Assembly: GCA_015501585.1 (NCBI GenBank)
Contig: JADNRY010000002.1
Location: 310,001 to 374,000, forward strand
Origin: Rhodocollybia butyracea
Taxonomy: Eukaryota; Basidiomycota; Agaricomycetes; Agaricales; Omphalotaceae
DNA length: 64,000 bases
Direction: 5' to 3'
The translations under genes were made by a program, and so were the position numbers. Within the stretch, counting starts at the first letter, position 1. Every line of letters starts with the position of its first letter. The notes under the pieces are model-generated. The model ran no database searches, was not told where the DNA came from, and saw nothing but the letters and a program-made list of their open reading frames with translations. Positions 62,427-64,000 of the stretch are shown here, one piece after another.

Positions 62427-62944
62427 AAGTAAGATAAAGGGTGGTAGGAATTTCAATCTATCGCCATCATTCCGGGACCCGATATGGCGTTTGAATGGTT
62501 GGTAACCCGCTCGTCGGCCTGCTATCGAATCGTATGACCCTCGCCCATATGGTACTATATTCTCAGCTGGTACATATATTTTGAATCATTTCCAGGCATT
62601 ACAAACTAAGTACCAGAGTAATAGAGGTATTCTAAGCCCCGATCAGAGTTGTACTACCTTACTATATGCTCACCACTAAAGTCCCACTGTTCCAATGTAT
62701 TCAAAGCCCCAACCATGGTTGTAGTACCTTGCTATGTGCTCACCATTAAAGTTTAACTATTTCAATGTATCAAAAGCAAGTATCTCTCCGCTTTAAGTGT
62801 GTCCGAGTCATATCCATGTGCGCTCGCCGCCGCTGTGCACTTCCGACCGCTCGCTGTAAATTGGAATTTACTCAAACGACTCGGATCATGTACTGAGTAA
62901 CATCCCGGGTATACGTTTGACCACGACCTTGCCACAACTTCGTT
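62427..62944. other. intergenic stretch with a 70-bp tandem duplication
   Basis: Two head-to-tail copies of a unit of about 70 bases lie at 62627-62696 and 62697-62766 (each beginning GTATTC and containing TATGCTCACCA or TGTGCTCACCA). A short start of a third follows at 62767. No gene is seen. The last 100 bases precede the next start codon. Confidence 0.6.
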
Positions 62945-63529
62945 ATGAATACTCCAGTCAAAAAGAAACCCAACGATGAGCTAATTGTCCCAAGCTCGCA
63001 GGAGGATGAGAGGAATTTTTGGGAGTAAGCATACTTTGAGTCTGCTCATTCATTGACTCACTACTATTTCACAGACTCGATCCCGATGCAACTCTTGTGT
63101 CTGTTAATTCCGAGTTGGCAGCACCTGGCCCTAGTAGTACAAAACCTACTACATCCCAGTCAGACTCAGACTCGGACTCGGATGCAAGAACTCCAATCTC
63201 ACCGAGAAGTCCTGGTATGTTTTAGTATGACTCCGAACTTGTAGACGTTGAGACTAATTTGGAGTCGGACAGCAATCTTGGCGCATCGTCGCGATCCCAA
63301 GCGCGTGGAGTTTAATCTTACACCTACCAACATGGATAAAGTTCGGCGCAGGGAAAATATGAAACTCGCGAGTTACGCTAAAACATTGGAAGAAGAAGTG
63401 AAACGGCTTCGTGATGAGCTACGATCTGCACATGTACAGTTGAAGAAGTTGGGTCAGGAAACTATCAGTATTTCAGAGCATACGGCCTCTGCCCTAGACA
63501 CGGCGGACCCCACACATTCAAGCTTTTAG
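62945..63529 (+). CDS. small hypothetical protein with C-terminal coiled coil
   Basis: Three exons (62945-63024, 63075-63214, 63273-63529) keep phase and give 158 residues. The N-terminus is polar (MNTPVKKKPNDELIVPSSQ), the middle a Ser/Asp repeat (SQSDSDSDSDARTPISP), and the C-terminal half a charged helix (VRRRENMKLASYAKTLEEEV, KRLRDELRSAHVQLKKL) typical of a coiled coil. The basic stretch before the heptads recalls a bZIP layout, but the conserved Asn/Arg pattern is absent, so I do not call one. For intron 2 an earlier acceptor (63244) would end the protein without the coiled coil. Family unknown. Confidence 0.6.
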
Positions 63530-63668
63530 TGTACTACTACGTATACTATAAATCTAAATCAGTAGTAGCCCAGACTGAACTTGAAAAATCCTTATGATGT
63601 CACAGGATTTTAGTTAAATCGCGTGATGTCATGGATAAAATCAATTTGTAGTATGGTAAAGACAGTAT

Positions 63669-63954
63669 CTACATTGATGCATATCCATCTGAGTTGCTAT
63701 CTTCTTCCCCATCGTCCGGCCCTAGGTCATCATCAGAGCCCCCGCTGCCTGCAGACTCGGAATTAGATTTGTTAGAGCCGCTCTGATCACTGTCCTCTGA
63801 GTCGGAATCACTTTCCGACTTATCGCCAGATTCGGGTGAGTCAATTTCGGCGCCATCGTTTGGCTCAGTAGCTTCAGTGTTAGTAGTGGGTTGAGCATCA
63901 GTGTGACCCACTCCTCCACCAAGGTGCCGCATAAACATGTCTCGGTCAGGGAAT
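63669..63954 (-). CDS. C-terminal exon of a hypothetical gene running off the right edge
   Basis: The last exon of a minus-strand gene starts after an acceptor at 63955. It reads FPDRDMFMRHLGGGVGHTD, then a strongly acidic Ser/Asp/Glu/Gly tail (DDDLGPDDGEEDSNSDGYAS) and a stop at 63669. The motif D-R-D-M-F-M-R-x-x-G-G-G-V-G-H recurs in many uncharacterised Agaricomycete proteins, several associated with repeats. The rest of the gene lies outside the window. Confidence 0.6.
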
Positions 63955-64000
63955 CTGTAACCATATATCAGCTACTTGAGTGATGGCAGACAAAATCACT

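Overview
The window looks like nuclear DNA of a mushroom-forming basidiomycete (Agaricomycetes). Genes are dense and broken by many introns of about 45-60 nt with GT-AG borders. The blue-light receptor has LOV/PAS domains but no GATA finger, as in basidiomycete WC-1. F-box families and Ty3-type and pogo-type elements fit the same group. I cannot name the species. All exon borders were placed by eye from splice signals, reading phase and family conservation.

Positions 1-45,100 are a conserved housekeeping region. In order: a She10/Osw7-like membrane-anchored coiled-coil protein; an HP1/Swi6 chromodomain protein; the exon-junction protein Y14; a MYND-finger protein; the ER ubiquitin ligase Doa10/Ssm4; an intron-containing tRNA-Lys(UUU); an MLKL-NTD-like four-helix protein; a WC-1 photoreceptor; ribosomal protein L10; tRNA 2'-phosphotransferase Tpt1; glutaredoxin Grx5; the mitochondrial Hsp70 escort Zim17; two related short-chain dehydrogenases, one frameshifted; ribosome-assembly factor Rpf2; the App1 phosphatidate phosphatase; and a full ABCC transporter. 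Several neighbours are divergent and share short promoters (Y14/MYND, RPL10/TPT1, RPF2/APP1, ABCC/hypothetical).

From about 45,100 the window becomes accessory DNA. A conserved gene of unknown function (45102-46027) is followed by an F-box gene. That pair, in the form of the 3' end of the first gene, a spacer and the F-box gene, recurs in four units (about 45.8-47.8, 56.1-58.4, 58.8-60.3 and 60.5-62.4 kb). The copies decay progressively. Between units 1 and 2 lies a nested transposon stack whose borders can be read to the base. The outer element is a gag-only LTR retrotransposon (47785-56085) with 253-bp LTRs and target duplication AGGAC. Its gag carries a solo LTR of another family (target duplication CCCTG). 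Its 5' LTR carries a 3.5-kb pogo-type DNA transposon (target duplication TA, 21-bp perfect terminal inverted repeats) and a 574-bp Harbinger-like MITE (target duplication TAA). Removing the insertions from the 5' LTR leaves exactly 253 bp, the length of the 3' LTR.

The last 1.6 kb holds a small coiled-coil hypothetical gene and the end of a second hypothetical gene running off the right edge. I did not find an obviously new biochemical system. The most notable items are the nested-element stack, the F-box/neighbour duplication array, a 15-nt microexon inside the second ATPase site of the ABC transporter, and GC-AG introns in two genes.
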